Source: Mantis religiosa
Taxonomy: Eukaryota; Arthropoda; Insecta; Mantodea; Mantidae
Reading direction: 5' to 3'
NCBI GenBank assembly: GCA_030765055.1
Contig: CM060955.1
Coordinates: 100,190,024-100,254,023 of the forward strand
DNA length: 64,000 bases
Shown: positions 44,701 through 58,841 of the stretch, piece by piece
How positions within the stretch are numbered: the stretch's first letter is position 1
Layout: each line of letters begins with the position of its first letter
The notes under the pieces: model-generated
Seen by the model: only the letters and a program-made list of their open reading frames with translations
Told to the model about the DNA's origin: nothing
Databases searched by the model: none
Position numbers and translations under genes: made by a program

Positions 44701-47472
44701 ATAACAGTCTTTGTCAATATCATATATTTTTATATCCTCTAAAAATGTTCTTACAAACTAGTTTTGTAAATTTATATTATTAATAAGAGGTGCATGGAAA
44801 AAAAACTTGCGTTTGTAGGAATAGTTTGTATTAGCTATACTAAGTCATGTGAATGACACCAGGATTACAAGCTTGTGAACACAGTAGGTAATAAAATATA
44901 ATTAACTTTGAGACCGCCTCATAATTTAGCATAATTAGAAACACGTTTAGATTATAGAGGATGCCTTTTCTCTTTCAAATGGACAAAGAAACCTTTTTGT
45001 TAAGGTACGATGTGAATTATAAGCTCGTTGGAAACACTGCTGCAGTCTGAATGATTAAAACAAGAGAAATAAGAGAAAAGTTGTCTGTGTATGTGTGTGT
45101 GTGTAACCTTCCATGCGGAAAGTTTCCACAGCATAATCAGTTGTTGGGTCAAAAGGTTTGCTGACGCTGGATGCTAAATTTATAGCAACTTTTCTTTATA
45201 CAGATTCACTGTTTCAGAATAAATGGAATTGCGTCATGTCTAGCCCGGCCAACGGAAATAAATACATGTGCAAAATTTGATTCCGATGGTTTATTTTAAA
45301 ACCAAGAGAAGGCGAAGAAGGAAATAAATGCTATTCCTCCTGTATCTTGTGAAACTGACAGTTGTCGTGTGTCTTTTTGTACATTTCCAAGAAGTGAAGT
45401 AAAGAAATATTAAACTTAAAATGTTTTAAAAGTAAAATAAAAGCTGTAATAAACCTTGGTCATATGTACTTTCGAGCAACAGGACATGAATATGAATTTG
45501 TTACATCTCTTTAACTACTACTAAACTTTTGTGGATATATTACTGTATACACAATGGAAATTAACAGGTAATTTTTTTTTAAATGTGTGATACATTCAGG
45601 TAACTTTTGCTACCCTTTCGCTATCTTAATTAGCAGCAAACTTGTCTTTCACTACTTGAGCTTGATGGACAGGGCTAAAAGAAGATAAAATATCGAACTA
45701 TAATGTGATCGAAAATGGTTGATACAACAAAAAGGTTAATTGAAATATATTTGTGTTTTAAACAGACTATGAATTCTGAGTATACATTTTCGTTTGCCTT
45801 AACATTTACCTGTCATACAAAGAATGTCCGAATAATCTGGACTTCACTGGCTGTTCCGAAAAAAATTCAAGAGATATATTTTATTTTTCATGTTTCCTGA
45901 AATTATGTTGTGTCAATCAAATTCGGGTCCTTTTAGGTGCATAAAATAAAATATCCCCAAAAATATATCGTGTAAAAGTGTAGAATGGACTGGGAGTGTT
46001 ATTGAAAATCCTCGTGTATCCCAAATATACTTTGAGGACATGGGAAAAGCTTTGACAATTTTATTTTATGAAAAAATGGCACCAATGTTCATATCAAATG
46101 TTTCAAATTCTTTCCTGCCGAAGTCTACTTCATTAATTATTTTGGGGGATTCAGTATGACTTCATAACTGGTAAACCATAAGAGGTAGACAAAACCTTGA
46201 ACAAAGTGGAGGGAGAGAAGAGAATGAAATAAAAAAGAGTATATCTTAAAACAAAAGAGTATATCTTATCAAAATACACTTTTCCTGGAGTTAATCATTT
46301 CCGAGAGATTCCATGGTTTTTTTTTTTTTCGAATACTTAAACTTTTCTAAAATGGAGGTCATTCTGCCCACAGGGAGAACGTAGTTTTAGCCAGCACTTA
46401 AAAATATTTGACTATCGCTAAGCCTACTGTATTTCCCTACCTCACTCTACCTGCAACCTTTGCTGACATTTGATATCTAATAACGTGAAGTAGATAGAAG
46501 ATAAAGCATTTTAGAAGAATCATTTGTTGAAGAATGAGCAGAAAACTTACGTGAATATAAAATCTGCATTTTATTAACCGGCTACTAGTTAATGGTTGCT
46601 ACAGACATTTTCAAGTTTGAGTTTGTTATTATAAAAGGCACTTCCGTTGTAATCAGCACTCTAAGTCGAACTTCATTAAACATCTCGTCCAGGGATTTAT
46701 TAAAAGCTGGCATAGGCAACCATTCGAGTATTAAAAAAATTACTCTTAAGCACTAGCAATCCTTTAGCGCTCGCGCGCACATTAAAAAAAAAGTCTTGGG
46801 GTCAATCCAAAATGAGGACCAATTAGAGGGTAGGGGGCCCTGGCTCACAAGAGGTAGTAGATAGGTCTCTCCATCAGAATCTTCCAATAGCGAAATTCTT
46901 CAACGTAAATTAGTCTGAAATCGGATTAGTGCCCGGACGAGGAAGAAATTAATAGAAAATCCATTAGGGGTTGGAAGAAGGAAGGGGACAGAAGGAAACA
47001 ACGTTACAAGCAAGAGGGCGGTAAGGGTAAGGGGTATTAATTCTCCTGATTGTTTTATATAGGGGATGAAGTCGATCGTTTTCATCCCATTACCAGAGGG
47101 GACTGGAGAACACAATGCTTTCTCTCAGCACGGGCTGGGCTGTGACGTACAGACCTGAGGGTGCCAGTGGGGTATTCCTTATTCCTAAATTCGTAGCACT
47201 CATTTTGGCACATGTGTCATGAAGTTTGACTACTCAAACAAAGCTTACCCTAAGGGAAGAGAATATATCTACTCCAGAATGCATTTTTAAAAAAGAAGAA
47301 AGATAGAAATTCGACATTTTTTTGTCTAAATAAAAGCTTAAAATGTGCTAATCAAATGTTAAACATTTCTGACCATAGATCATGGATTGATCCGTTAAAT
47401 GATATAATAAATGTCTGTGGAGAGTTATGTAATTGAAATTAGGGACTTGGTTTAGCATTACTTAAAAATTAA
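44701..47472. other. AT-rich non-coding DNA
   Basis: No coding motif or SINE box. It contains a short (TG)n at about 45088-45104, a T-run at about 46319-46330 and a purine-rich block at about 46920-47110 that produces a 71-codon minus-strand frame. Nothing is supported as a gene. Confidence 0.5.
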
Positions 47473-47564
47473 TGGCCCAGGCTGCGGGTTTGATTCCCGT
47501 GGCCGACTTATGTGAGCCATGGTGTTTCCCCGATCGCCAGGCGAATGCTCGGTAAGTTAATTAC
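47473..47564 (+). repeat. SINE-B copy 3, 5' part (split by LINE)
   Basis: 'ggcccaggctgcgggtttga' with box B 'gcgggtttgattcccgtgg', then 'cgccaggcgaatgctcggta' and 'agttaattac'. Box A is absent (5'-truncated). The body breaks at 47564 and continues at 48308. Confidence 0.85.
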
Positions 47565-48307
47565 TTCTTCTTCTACCTCACGGCATTGGATTGTTTAACC
47601 CGTTCCGGCTGCAAATTGGTCTTCCCATCTTTTCTTCGGCCTTCCCTGGTTTCTTCTTCCTATAGGTTTATAGTTTAAGGCTGTTTTTGGTATTCTGTTA
47701 TTATTCATCCTCTGAACATGTTCTTTCCATTGATTTCTATTCCTGTCAATAGTATGGTTTATTTCTTCTACTTTTAATTCTGTCCTAATATCCTGACTAC
47801 CTTTTTTTTTATCAATTTTGCTATATCCAGCTATTGCTCTTATGAATTTCATTTCTGATGACTGTATTCTCGTACTATTTCTTTTTATTAGTGTCCATGT
47901 TTCTGATCCATAGATCAGAGTTGGTATTGTCATTGTTTGGTATAGTTTTATTATAGAGTCCTTTCTTGCTTTATTTTTTAATGTTCTTTTTATTGTGCCT
48001 GTTATATAGTTAAATTTATTTTCTCTATTATATCAGCTTCCCCTTGGTACGAGACATTACATCCTAAATACTTAAAGTGTGATTTCTGCTCAAGTATTAT
48101 GTTATCTAACACTATTTTTGATCTTACTGGATTAATTCCTTTAAATGCCATGGTTTTGGATTTATTTGCTGATATTTTCATTCCATATTCTGTAGCAATT
48201 TTATATAGACTATGCAGCATTTTCTGCAGGCCATCTTCATCTGTGGCCATTATTATTTGATCACCTGCATACAACATAGTTTTCAATTGAAAATTAAAAA
48301 TTGAAAA
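47565..48307 (-). pseudogene. LINE insertion: reverse-transcriptase C-terminal half, in SINE-B
   Basis: The minus strand encodes 'MLYAGDQIIMATDEDGLQKM' (48276 onward). This is the catalytic YxDD box with the first Asp changed to Gly. 'NKSKTMAFKG', 'IILEQKSHFKYLGCNVSY' and 'IEKINLTI' follow to 48002. After a frameshift come 'TIPTLIYGSETWTLIKR', 'EMKFIRAIAGYSKIDKKK' and 'RRNQGRPKKRWEDQFAAG' (47933-47595). The 3' end at 47565 is a short (GAA)n on the coding strand. It is 5'-truncated just before the YxDD box, with about 25 bp of palindromic filler ('gttttcaatt ... aattgaaaac') at the break. The mutated Asp and the frameshift make it inactive. Confidence 0.88.
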
Positions 48308-48722
48308 CATCCCCCGAATTTCCTGTCCCTCTGTTTCATCTCCATTATCATTTCACATCATCTCTCATTTGGCGGTGGGTTTTAGGGTAGAAGTGTCGGC
48401 GGGTGTCTCGGCGGTGCATGGCAGGATGATATGCTCTGAGGAAACTACTTCCTCCTCCTATAGGTCGGTTGTCGGTTTCCGAACCGACTGCTGGGACCAT
48501 TTCGAAACCACAGTAGGGGAAGTGTCCGTTCTCCTGGCCTACAGGGGGAGGTTTCTAAGTAAAATTTAGGTACCCTGCCCTCTGCATTGTCGTGACTGCT
48601 TGGGATGGCCGCCGTCATCTCCTCTCGCCTCATCCTTCCTCCCGGGGATGCCCCACTTGTGGGCAAAGGTACAGTAGATTAAGAGGGTCGCAGTGCCGAT
48701 TCCCATCCGTAGTAATCCTAAT
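48308..48722 (+). repeat. SINE-B copy 3, 3' part
   Basis: Resumes at 'catcccccgaatttcctgtc' and runs through 'atcatctctcatttggcgg', 'ggtgtctcggcggtgcatgg', 'cctacagggggaggtttct' and 'gatgccccacttgtgggc' to 'ccgtagtaatcctaat'. Open frames of 66-73 codons here are translated SINE. Confidence 0.88.
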
Positions 48723-49439
48723 GCCATTGCTATGAGGTATAGATAAAGTGTGTATATATAATTAAAATACAAGTTATATCAGATGCACGTTTTGTGTCCA
48801 TCATTTCCAATATATTCATTTATTGTCTGGCGTTTTCCATGGGTTTTCTTAATACTAAGTCGCCGTTCTTTTGTTTCTCGTTACATATTTGAAAGAGTAT
48901 GCCAATTTCAAAGCCTATGTACAGCTACGCTCTGGTTTGGAAACGAATGGCTAGAGAAATACACGTGAATATTTCAGGCTGTTGTGCTATAATTCACGAT
49001 AACTAATTCAGTTTCTTTAGGATTTCTCAGAAGAAGAGTGCGTTTAGATAATGCCGTCGAAGATCAGTGAATTGATTGGCTGATTAAGGAAAGAAGTACG
49101 CTCAAGTGCTTAGGGTTCGCTTTCTGTGCATATTGAAGCACCAAGATTAATCATGTATTCAAGATGCGACAGATATTGCGCATGTTGTAGTGTGTCCAAG
49201 AAATGTCCGAAGGCCAAGGTCAAGCTTAGCACAGAACAATGGGATTAATTGATGTTTGTATTTCCTGAAAAGTATGAGCATTAGGAAGTGTTTATGCACA
49301 TGTAAACACAACAAATCTACAGAACTGCAAATACAGATAAGAGATGCAATTTAAGTTTCTTATGTAAGGAGGATCAAAGCATCTTTAACTTTTCTAATGA
49401 TGTTATGTAATTGAAATATTACGTTTTACAAAGCTATAT
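48723..49439. other. Non-coding DNA, nothing recognised
   Basis: No repeat partner or coding motif seen. Confidence 0.5.
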
Positions 49440-49665
49440 ACGTTCTCCAACGTTAACTCATATCGGACGATGAATGAAATTGGTGAAATGATGCTCAAAT
49501 GAGTCCGGGGTCAATGGAGCTTAGAGCTACCCGACATTCATCTATCAGGATAAGAGAAAAACCCGGAAAAAACTTATCTAGGTAACTCACCCTAACCGAG
49601 ATTCGAACTCGAGACCTTTTGAACGTGAGGCAGACACGCTACCATCTATGCTACCGAGGCGGGCT
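49440..49665 (-). repeat. SINE-A copy 12, reverse, full length
   Basis: The minus-strand head at 49665 is 'gcccgcctcggtagcataga', box B 'ggtctcgagttcgaatctcg', complete body, tail 'ggagaacgt' near 49440. It has no poly-A. Confidence 0.9.
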
Positions 49666-50829
49666 TTTGGGCATTGTCTTACCGTCTTTTTCAAATAGGT
49701 TTTACTTAGTATCTACGTCTCTTTTGGTGTATAATCTTTATTGATATTCTGCTTACATTCAGTCTATTAATATATTTCTATTTTTTATGTGACTATATTC
49801 TATGCAAGACAATTTTGAGAGATGAATTACATTGCTAAATCCGAAGCGCACAATTTTAAAGGAATATGGTTGCTTTAGTATTAGTTTTAAAAATAAAAAT
49901 AATTGGACAAAGTGTCAAGAGGAAGAAATTCTGACTAAAAATTATTTACTATTACCATAATCTGGGGTGAGTTCGTGCCACTTTTTTATTTATTTATTTA
50001 TTTTTTTTATTTTTGAAATTTCTTCTTTGAATTTAACGTCAATAAAGTAGAATATAACATTCTCATGTCAATTTATTGCTCTTTATTGTTGCTAAAACTT
50101 TTTAATTTCACTTCATTTGAATTTCAAAAAGTTACATTTTCCCCAAACATTATTTTGCAATTTCATGAACGTCATACAATTCACGCTTGGACACTTTTAC
50201 AGGTGGCTCAATTTTCTTGACTACATCTTTATATTCATAGTCTATTTGATCTTTCTGATCAGACCACATCCAAAAACTTGTACTTCTTTGTATGACACTA
50301 ACTCTCGCATCCTGTTCATACGTTGCTATAACCTTCTTAGAAAGAACTACTCATACTGCACAATGACGAAATCATCAACGAACAATTTCTCGGATTTAGT
50401 GCTGATACTGCTTCTGATTTATGGATGGAGGATTTTCACTGTCACCAACGGAAAATGGACTGTTGGAACACTCCTGATAATGTATGGTGACATCATCACT
50501 GCCGCTGACAAGATCTGAAATTCTGGCTTTCTTGTTTTTTCCTTTTTGTTGTAGACTTTGATGTTGATGGTCCAGAAAACACCTTTGGTCCATCTGCTGG
50601 GGCGGAATGCTTGTTCTCTAATTTTGATATCAGTGTGTTCCTATGCTTATTATACATTTTTTGCAGCCGATCGTATTGGCAGAGTTTTTTATCTAATTTA
50701 TTTTGGAGTGTTTTCTAATGTAAATTCGGCGCAATTGCGGTATGGCCGGTTTCCTAGCTCCCTCCGGTGTTTTCTTGGCATTTTGTCTGTGGCAATTTAT
50801 TATCTATATCTTTAATGAAAGTAAGGCAG
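49666..50829. other. Non-coding DNA with one 133-codon frame
   Basis: A plus-strand frame at 50117-50518 is rich in Phe, Leu and Ile with two hydrophobic stretches. It lies in AT-rich DNA, overlaps frames on the other strand, and has no recognisable family. I do not call it a gene. Confidence 0.45.
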
Positions 50830-51125
50830 TCGGGTTGAAGGAAGCCATTAAAATTCCCGCGTACTAGCCAGCATAGCTAGTAGAAGGTGTACTAGATCAC
50901 CAGGCGGCTCCACCGAGGTCATATCGGTAGCCTTCCCATTTTGGAGTTGGCGCGCCTAAGTGGCGTATCCACTTCCATCCCGTCTTGAGTCCGCAGGAAT
51001 AGATGGGGGGGGGGCTTGTTAGTCTCTAGGTCTTGTCCTCCGTAGGCGCCGGGCGCCCTTTTGGGACAGGTCGGTAACTCCCTGGTCGAAGGAGGTCCGG
51101 GTCCTTGGTCCTACGGGTCCACGAC
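50830..51125 (+). repeat. SINE-F copy 1, GC-rich
   Basis: It shares blocks with the reverse sequence at 56540-56851: 'gctagtagaaggtg', 'ccaccgag', 'ggcgcgcctaagtggcg/gacgcgcgtaagtagtg', 'atccacttccatcc', and a G homopolymer in 'agatgggggggggg' (10 G here, 14 there). It continues with 'gtaggcgccgggcgccc' to about 51123. Its GC content stands out from the flanks. It has no clear tRNA boxes, so the class is uncertain; the word SINE is provisional. Confidence 0.6.
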
Positions 51126-51859
51126 TAATGGAAGTAGAACCTCTGACATTAACATGTAGTAAAATACTAAAACTATATTCAATTAGTATGTGTTTGCATG
51201 TGAGTAAAATGCAGTGATTTGTGGTGGCACAAAGTTAACCACCGTTTTTCTATTTTTAAGTTTGCACCTCATTCAAAGGAATGCCATATCTGCCACAGAG
51301 CTTATATTTTCGTAATCAATAGCCAAATAATAGTCTAAGCAAACAAACCTACCTTTAATTTAAAACAGAAAATTCTTCATCTGGATCCAACTGAAATTAT
51401 ACAGACTTCACTAAAAACGCATGCAGACACGTTTCCACAAATCTTCACAATGCTCCCAACTTTAGAAGAGTAAGCAGTTTGTAGCAGTCTCCAAGTGGTG
51501 CCCACACTATGCAAGTGTTAGAGCATTATACTACAACCTTACGGCATTCGTCACTGCTTTCTTATTACGCGCATGGATGGCACAAACTTACCCTCCAGGC
51601 ACGAAGTCACCCCAGTGGACGGTACCTAAATAACAATGTCCAGAATGTCAACTATCATCTATCTGTCTCTGAAATTTACTTTTAAAGCGGTAAAAAAATT
51701 ATAACTTTAAAAGGGTACTAATTTTTTCAAGATTATTTGCTCAACTTGATTGAAATTTGCCACTATTTGTTATTAATTGTTAAGGATGTATAATATCCTG
51801 AATTTTATATCTCCCTCAAGAGATCTGACAACTCTCATTTGTGCGTCCTAATGCTTTCA

Positions 51860-51861
<2 letters not shown>
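51126..51861. other. Non-coding DNA
   Basis: Nothing recognised. An 'attttatatctccctcaag'-type AT-rich sequence precedes the T-run. Confidence 0.5.

Positions 51862-51894
<33 letters not shown>
51862..51894. repeat. Poly-T run of 33
   Basis: T homopolymer directly beyond the 3' side of the minus-strand LINE relic, so it could be a poly-A tail of a retroposed piece on that strand. Confidence 0.8.
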
Positions 51895-51901
<7 letters not shown>

Positions 51902-52545
51902 CTTTTTCTCTCATAAAGAATTCACTAGAGCGGCCATGATTTTATAGAAATTAGCCTGCTTCGTTTCTTGTTTGTAAAATTTTCTTCCTCTCTTTTCACA
52001 CGATTTGTTACTTATGCAATTTAATATCTGTACAGTATAGTTATCCTGTATATGAGTATCTTGTCCGCCTCGGTAGCGTATTTGGTAGCGTGTCTGCCTT
52101 ACGTTCAAGAGGTTCCGAGTTCGAATCTCGGTCAGGCTGAGTTACCTGTATAAGGTTTTTTCCGGGAGTTTCCCTTATCCTTCAAGACGAATTTCGGCTA
52201 ACTCTAAGCTCCATGGACCCTGGACTCATTTGAGCACCGTTTCACCCAATTCATTCGCCGTCCGATATGATTAACATTGGAGGACGTAAATTAAAAAAAA
52301 ATCCTGTATATGAGTATCGTACACCATAGCCAAAGTAATTACATTTTTATAAAATTTATAAATTATTCTATCTTGTCTTACTATCTTTGCTCTTATGTAC
52401 TGTTTACCTTTGAATGCCAGTACTTTCATTTTATTTACTGACATAACACCTGCAGCAATGAAAACATCACCAGTGTTACCTAACTTGTAAGAAACGACCT
52501 TTTTCTGTTTCAAAGTGTACAATGATGATGATAATGAAGCTGCAT
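51895..52545 (-). pseudogene. LINE relic (reverse transcriptase part), split by SINE-A
   Basis: The minus strand from about 52450 gives 'VNKMKVLAFKGKQYIRAKIV', which matches 'NKSKTMAFKGINPVRSKIV' of the 47.5-kb LINE. On the far side of the SINE (52042-51910) it gives 'ISNKSCEKRGRKFYKQETKQ' and 'ANFYKIMAALV', matching the segment before 'PTLIYGSETW'. Removing the SINE and one target copy rejoins the two. The relic ends before 'YGSETW'. It is older than the SINE and 5'- and 3'-incomplete. Confidence 0.65.
52043..52318 (+). repeat. SINE-A copy 13 with perfect 18-bp target-site duplication
   Basis: The full-length SINE at 52061-52300 ('tgtccgcctcggtagcgtat', box B 'ggttccgagttcgaatctcg', tail 'ggaggacgtaaattaaaaaa') is bracketed by 'atcctgtatatgagtatc' at 52043-52060 and 52301-52318. 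The identity of the 18-bp repeats defines both ends of the family exactly and indicates a young insertion. Confidence 0.97.
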
Positions 52546-52711
52546 CAGTCTCAAGTTGACAAAGATAAAAAGCCGAAGAAAAAAGACTGGAAAAAAGTGG
52601 AGAGACCAGAGAAAGCAAGCTCACAGCCAAAGAATGAGAGAACTTTGGTTTCATAGAAGAGCTAAGATAGGTCCTTTGCCTAATCTTACATGGGCTCATT
52701 CACAAACAAAA

Positions 52712-54734
<2,023 letters not shown>

Positions 54735-55230
54735 TTAGACAATAAAGAAGTTGAATAGAGTTTTGTGGACCAGTACTACTTCTGGCCAAATGAAGAAAAG
54801 AATTATTCAACTTTTAATTGAATCGACACTAACATATGTGGTAAAAGGATGGATAATTGCTGAGAATCAGAATAGTTAGAATACTAGCGTTAGAAATGGA
54901 TGGGATAAGAAGAGCTGCTATAGTTCAATTCCACTTGGACAGGAAAACGATCGATGAGGTAAAGAATTGTTCGACATGGAAGAGTCGGTGATGGAAATAA
55001 TTGTGTACGAGTATTCAATGGTGGGACACTTGAATAAAAGAAGGATGGCTAAGGAGTAACCGCAGCAAGGAAGACGGAACGTGCGCGACTACGAAAAATA
55101 TGACAAACAGGTGTAAATCGGATAACGACGTATGAGATGGTAAATCGGAAAGATGGAGAAAGATGGCAGAAGGTAATTAGGGCAAACTGAAAAGTGGGGA
55201 ACCGCACACAAATAAAGGTTTTGTTTATGT
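54735..55230 (+). pseudogene. LINE relic: reverse-transcriptase C-terminus, different lineage
   Basis: Plus-strand translation near 54735-54850 reads 'IKKLNRVLWTS ... MKKRIIQLLIESTLTYVVKG' and then 'WIIAENQN'. This is the equivalent of the '..KIY..LI.S.LTYGAE.W..' block after the reverse transcriptase. 'EMDGIRRAA' and 'YSMVGHLNKRRMAKE' (cf. 'RWFGHVKRM') follow in other frames. It ends near 55230 after an 'aataaaggt' segment. There are multiple frameshifts and stops. The wording differs from the 47.5-kb family, so it is a separate LINE lineage. Confidence 0.6.
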
Positions 55231-56037
55231 AAACATCGGTAAAGTGAATTTGTTTTTAAGGTTCTATGCTTAGGATACATTTATCCCTGATATTCATTGC
55301 CAAGTACCTTTCTCAGAACATACGTGGCATGTTGTTTTAACTGTAATTTAAATAAAATGTTATCCTAACAGGTCTAAAGCAGAAATTCTTGCACATTCCG
55401 TACACCAGATTTCTTAACCATCTGTCTAGCTGTTCATGAGTGAAAAGGCAAATTATAAACAATGTGTTTAATGCTGTTTTTATTTCACTAAAGTCCAATG
55501 TACATTTTAATATTTTTGATCTGAAATTGATAATTTTATTGTATATGTCGATGAATACATAACGAAATTGTTTTTAGTTAAAAACTAAGCAAACGTTTGC
55601 AGCGGTGCTGGTGTCTGAAAGACGCAGAAGTTTTGTAGAGCAGAAGTTAATCTTCGGATGGAAAAATGCGTCAGCAAATGCTGTCATAAAATCAATTCAC
55701 GCTCTTGTATTTTAATGTCATTCCTTCGTACCCGGCTGTCAGTCTTAGAGCGAGTTTCCATCCACGATAGGAATGGAAAAAGGGTTAAAATAGAAGTATT
55801 GCATTTGTACAAAGTTATAATGATCGAGCACATTTCAAGACAAGGTCGGAGTTTACAGGCGTGGCATGGCTAGGTGCATTTGTACCGAGAAATATTCTGC
55901 AATAATGTGAATCATTGCGCAAGTGTTCAATGATTAACTGCATTAGGTTGTTCTGAATAGAAGAGCAGCCAAGTGGAGGGATTAAAGGGGGGGGGGGGTT
56001 AAGTACTCCTTTAGAAATTGACTTTATTCTCTGGCCC
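55231..56037. other. Non-coding DNA
   Basis: Nothing recognised except a 13-G run at about 55987-55999. The 71-codon frame at 55658-55873 has no recognised domain. Confidence 0.5.
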
Positions 56038-56539
<502 letters not shown>

Positions 56540-56851
56540 ACAACCCGGGAGTGATGGAAAACTCCGATGCTGTTTCATGGAGTAATACGTTGAATCTAAA
56601 AAGCCCCCCCCCCCCCCATCAACAACGCCAAGATGGGTGGAAGTGGATGCACTACTTACGCGCGTCAACCCCGTAGGGAAGACTACGGAATAATCTCGGT
56701 GGGGCCACCTTCTACTAGCTCTGCAGGCTAGCACCCGGGACTTTTTAGGCAACACTCTGTCCCCTCCGGTGGCCGAAACCTGACCGGAGGTACCCGATCT
56801 CCCGCGGGTGTCGGTAACACGACCCCTCGAGTCCAACCCAATCCGAACAAC
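56540..56851 (-). repeat. SINE-F copy 2, reverse
   Basis: On the minus strand: 'gggttggactcgaggggtcg', 'cccgcgggagatcgggtacc', 'ctgcagagctagtagaaggt', 'gacgcgcgtaagtagtgcat', 'atccacttccacccatcttg', a 14-G run, then 'cttttt'. The central 130 bp match copy 1 at 50880-51015. The 108-codon minus-strand frame (56537-56863) with a poly-Gly stretch is translated repeat. Confidence 0.6.
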
Positions 56852-58735
56852 ATACACACACAATTCAAGAGGACAAAATTATAGTTTTAAATCTAGTAGT
56901 GAAATAATTCAAAATACAAGATCACGTTGGCATGCAAGAAAAGGTAAGAAAATGAACATAACTTAAAGGGGGAGGGGGAGGGACAAGAAATCACAGTGCA
57001 GTTGTAAAATCACTCATTGATGCACTCTTGGTCCTGGTGAAATTACTTAAGCTTCATGAAATAAACTGTAAGATCTGTTATTTCTGTAAACGAATGTTAT
57101 GTATTTCATTCAAGGCATTACGTCTGTGAACAGCTTTTGTTTCTGAAATATCGTGCGCCAAGCACGTGAACAGTGAAATATATTACTAGAACTGGGCTGC
57201 AATTATTGTTCCCTGGTTATCACTTATCTTCCGGCACGAAAACGTGATATTAAGGCCATCGACTGATTTTTCTGTCACTGTTATCAATGGCCTCCGCTTT
57301 ACTGCCTAGGATACGATTAAACAGAATTCACTGGCACCTGACTGTAGTATTAGGGTCAATTTAGCCATTTGTACTCGTGAAACAACAGATTCTGTCACAT
57401 TCATATAGGGGGCCTTGACTGAAACTTTTATTGGTAACTATTTTCACATACACATACATTCACTCTCTCAAGCACACTTCCAGGCGTGTATGAAATAATG
57501 GAGGGTAATAAGAGTAAAGAAGCATCCTAACTCCGTCAGAAGCTTGAACCCGGGTTCTCCGAATAAATTACGATTTTTATAATGATTAATAATAAAAATA
57601 ACAATTCTGTTTGCTTTTAATCTACACACAAATAAAATAGTTTTTTTTTTTTGTTAATATGCAAACACTTTTGCCCAAACCAGTCAGATAATTGATCCAA
57701 AGTATTCGACCAATTGAAGGTACTTGCAGAAAGAGCATTACGAAGTTGGTTAAAAATAATAAACTTGGTATTGAGAGTTGAACCGTCCCTTCAATTTAAT
57801 AAACGCAAAACAGTCAATATATGTTGCAATTTGTGTTATATTACTTCATATTTAACTATAAAGGAATGTATTTATGCTGGGTTCACTCTAAAATAGTTTT
57901 AACGTTTCTTGCTCATAAACATTTTAAATCTTTTGCTGGTGAAGACCTTCGAAACGAAGAAGACATAATGCTTCCTTATATGCATTGTAAATAATTTAAA
58001 CATTAACGTTGATGACCGAAGTAAATTCTTCAACATGATAATTAATGTCTACGAGATATAGAGAAATTCCTATCATTGTGAATATTAAAGAATTATTTAC
58101 TTCAGGAGGAAATAATTGCAGTTAAGGTAGGCGCATTTTCTGTTTACAGAGGCTGTAATTAATATTTTATAAAGCATTCAGTTGTAAACGTTCAGTCATA
58201 TTATGGGCAACATTACACAACCATGTAATTTGTCGCCCTAAAGGTGGAGATTCTCAGTAAGAGGTTCCCTTAATTTGTATAATTGTATATTTGTCACAAG
58301 TTCGTAAATAATGTTGCCTCGCCCCCCTTTCGCCAAAAAAACACAAAACTACGCCTTATATGGGATTCGATCCACGTTTCATCACAGTGACAGCTTTATT
58401 AATACGTTGAGGTATCCTGCGCACATAAACAGGTTTTGCTGATTAAGTTTACGTTTGCAAGCCAACCATCAACAGAATCATTCTTCTCGTCAACTACTTA
58501 ATCAAAACATAATAACATTTTATATAGATGCATTGCAGTTGTAATATTTTCACTTTAGTTTACAGTGATTGAAGAGACAACTCTTTTCAACACTGCTTGG
58601 TGAGTCCTGAGCTGCCGTACCCTCTGCACAGCAAGGGAAACATGATAAATTTTGTTCTCATACCATCTGCACAACAACGCCTGAGGATTAGATGAGCCTT
58701 AGTTCAGGTTTCACTAAAGTTAGGCATCCATAATG
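56852..58735. other. Non-coding DNA with two isolated box B-like motifs
   Basis: 'cccgggttcaagcttctg' (minus, about 57557-57540) and 'gtggatcgaatcccatat' (minus, about 58375-58358) resemble box B but have no convincing box A or family body. The rest is AT-rich with nothing recognised. Confidence 0.45.

Positions 58736-58763
<28 letters not shown>
58736..58763. repeat. Poly-T run of 28
   Basis: T homopolymer about 80 bp left of the mariner; source unknown. Confidence 0.8.
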
Positions 58764-58766
<3 letters not shown>

Positions 58767-58841
58767 GAAAAAGGAGTGTGAACAAGCGTATCATTAAGAA
58801 AATATTAGAAATTTACAACATTTCGAAATGGGAAGAAAATA

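Noticed and set aside
57937..57962. Third hammerhead-like sequence ('ctggtgaagaccttcgaaac')
   Set aside because: The core is CUGGUGA and no usable stem II can be drawn, so it was not called.
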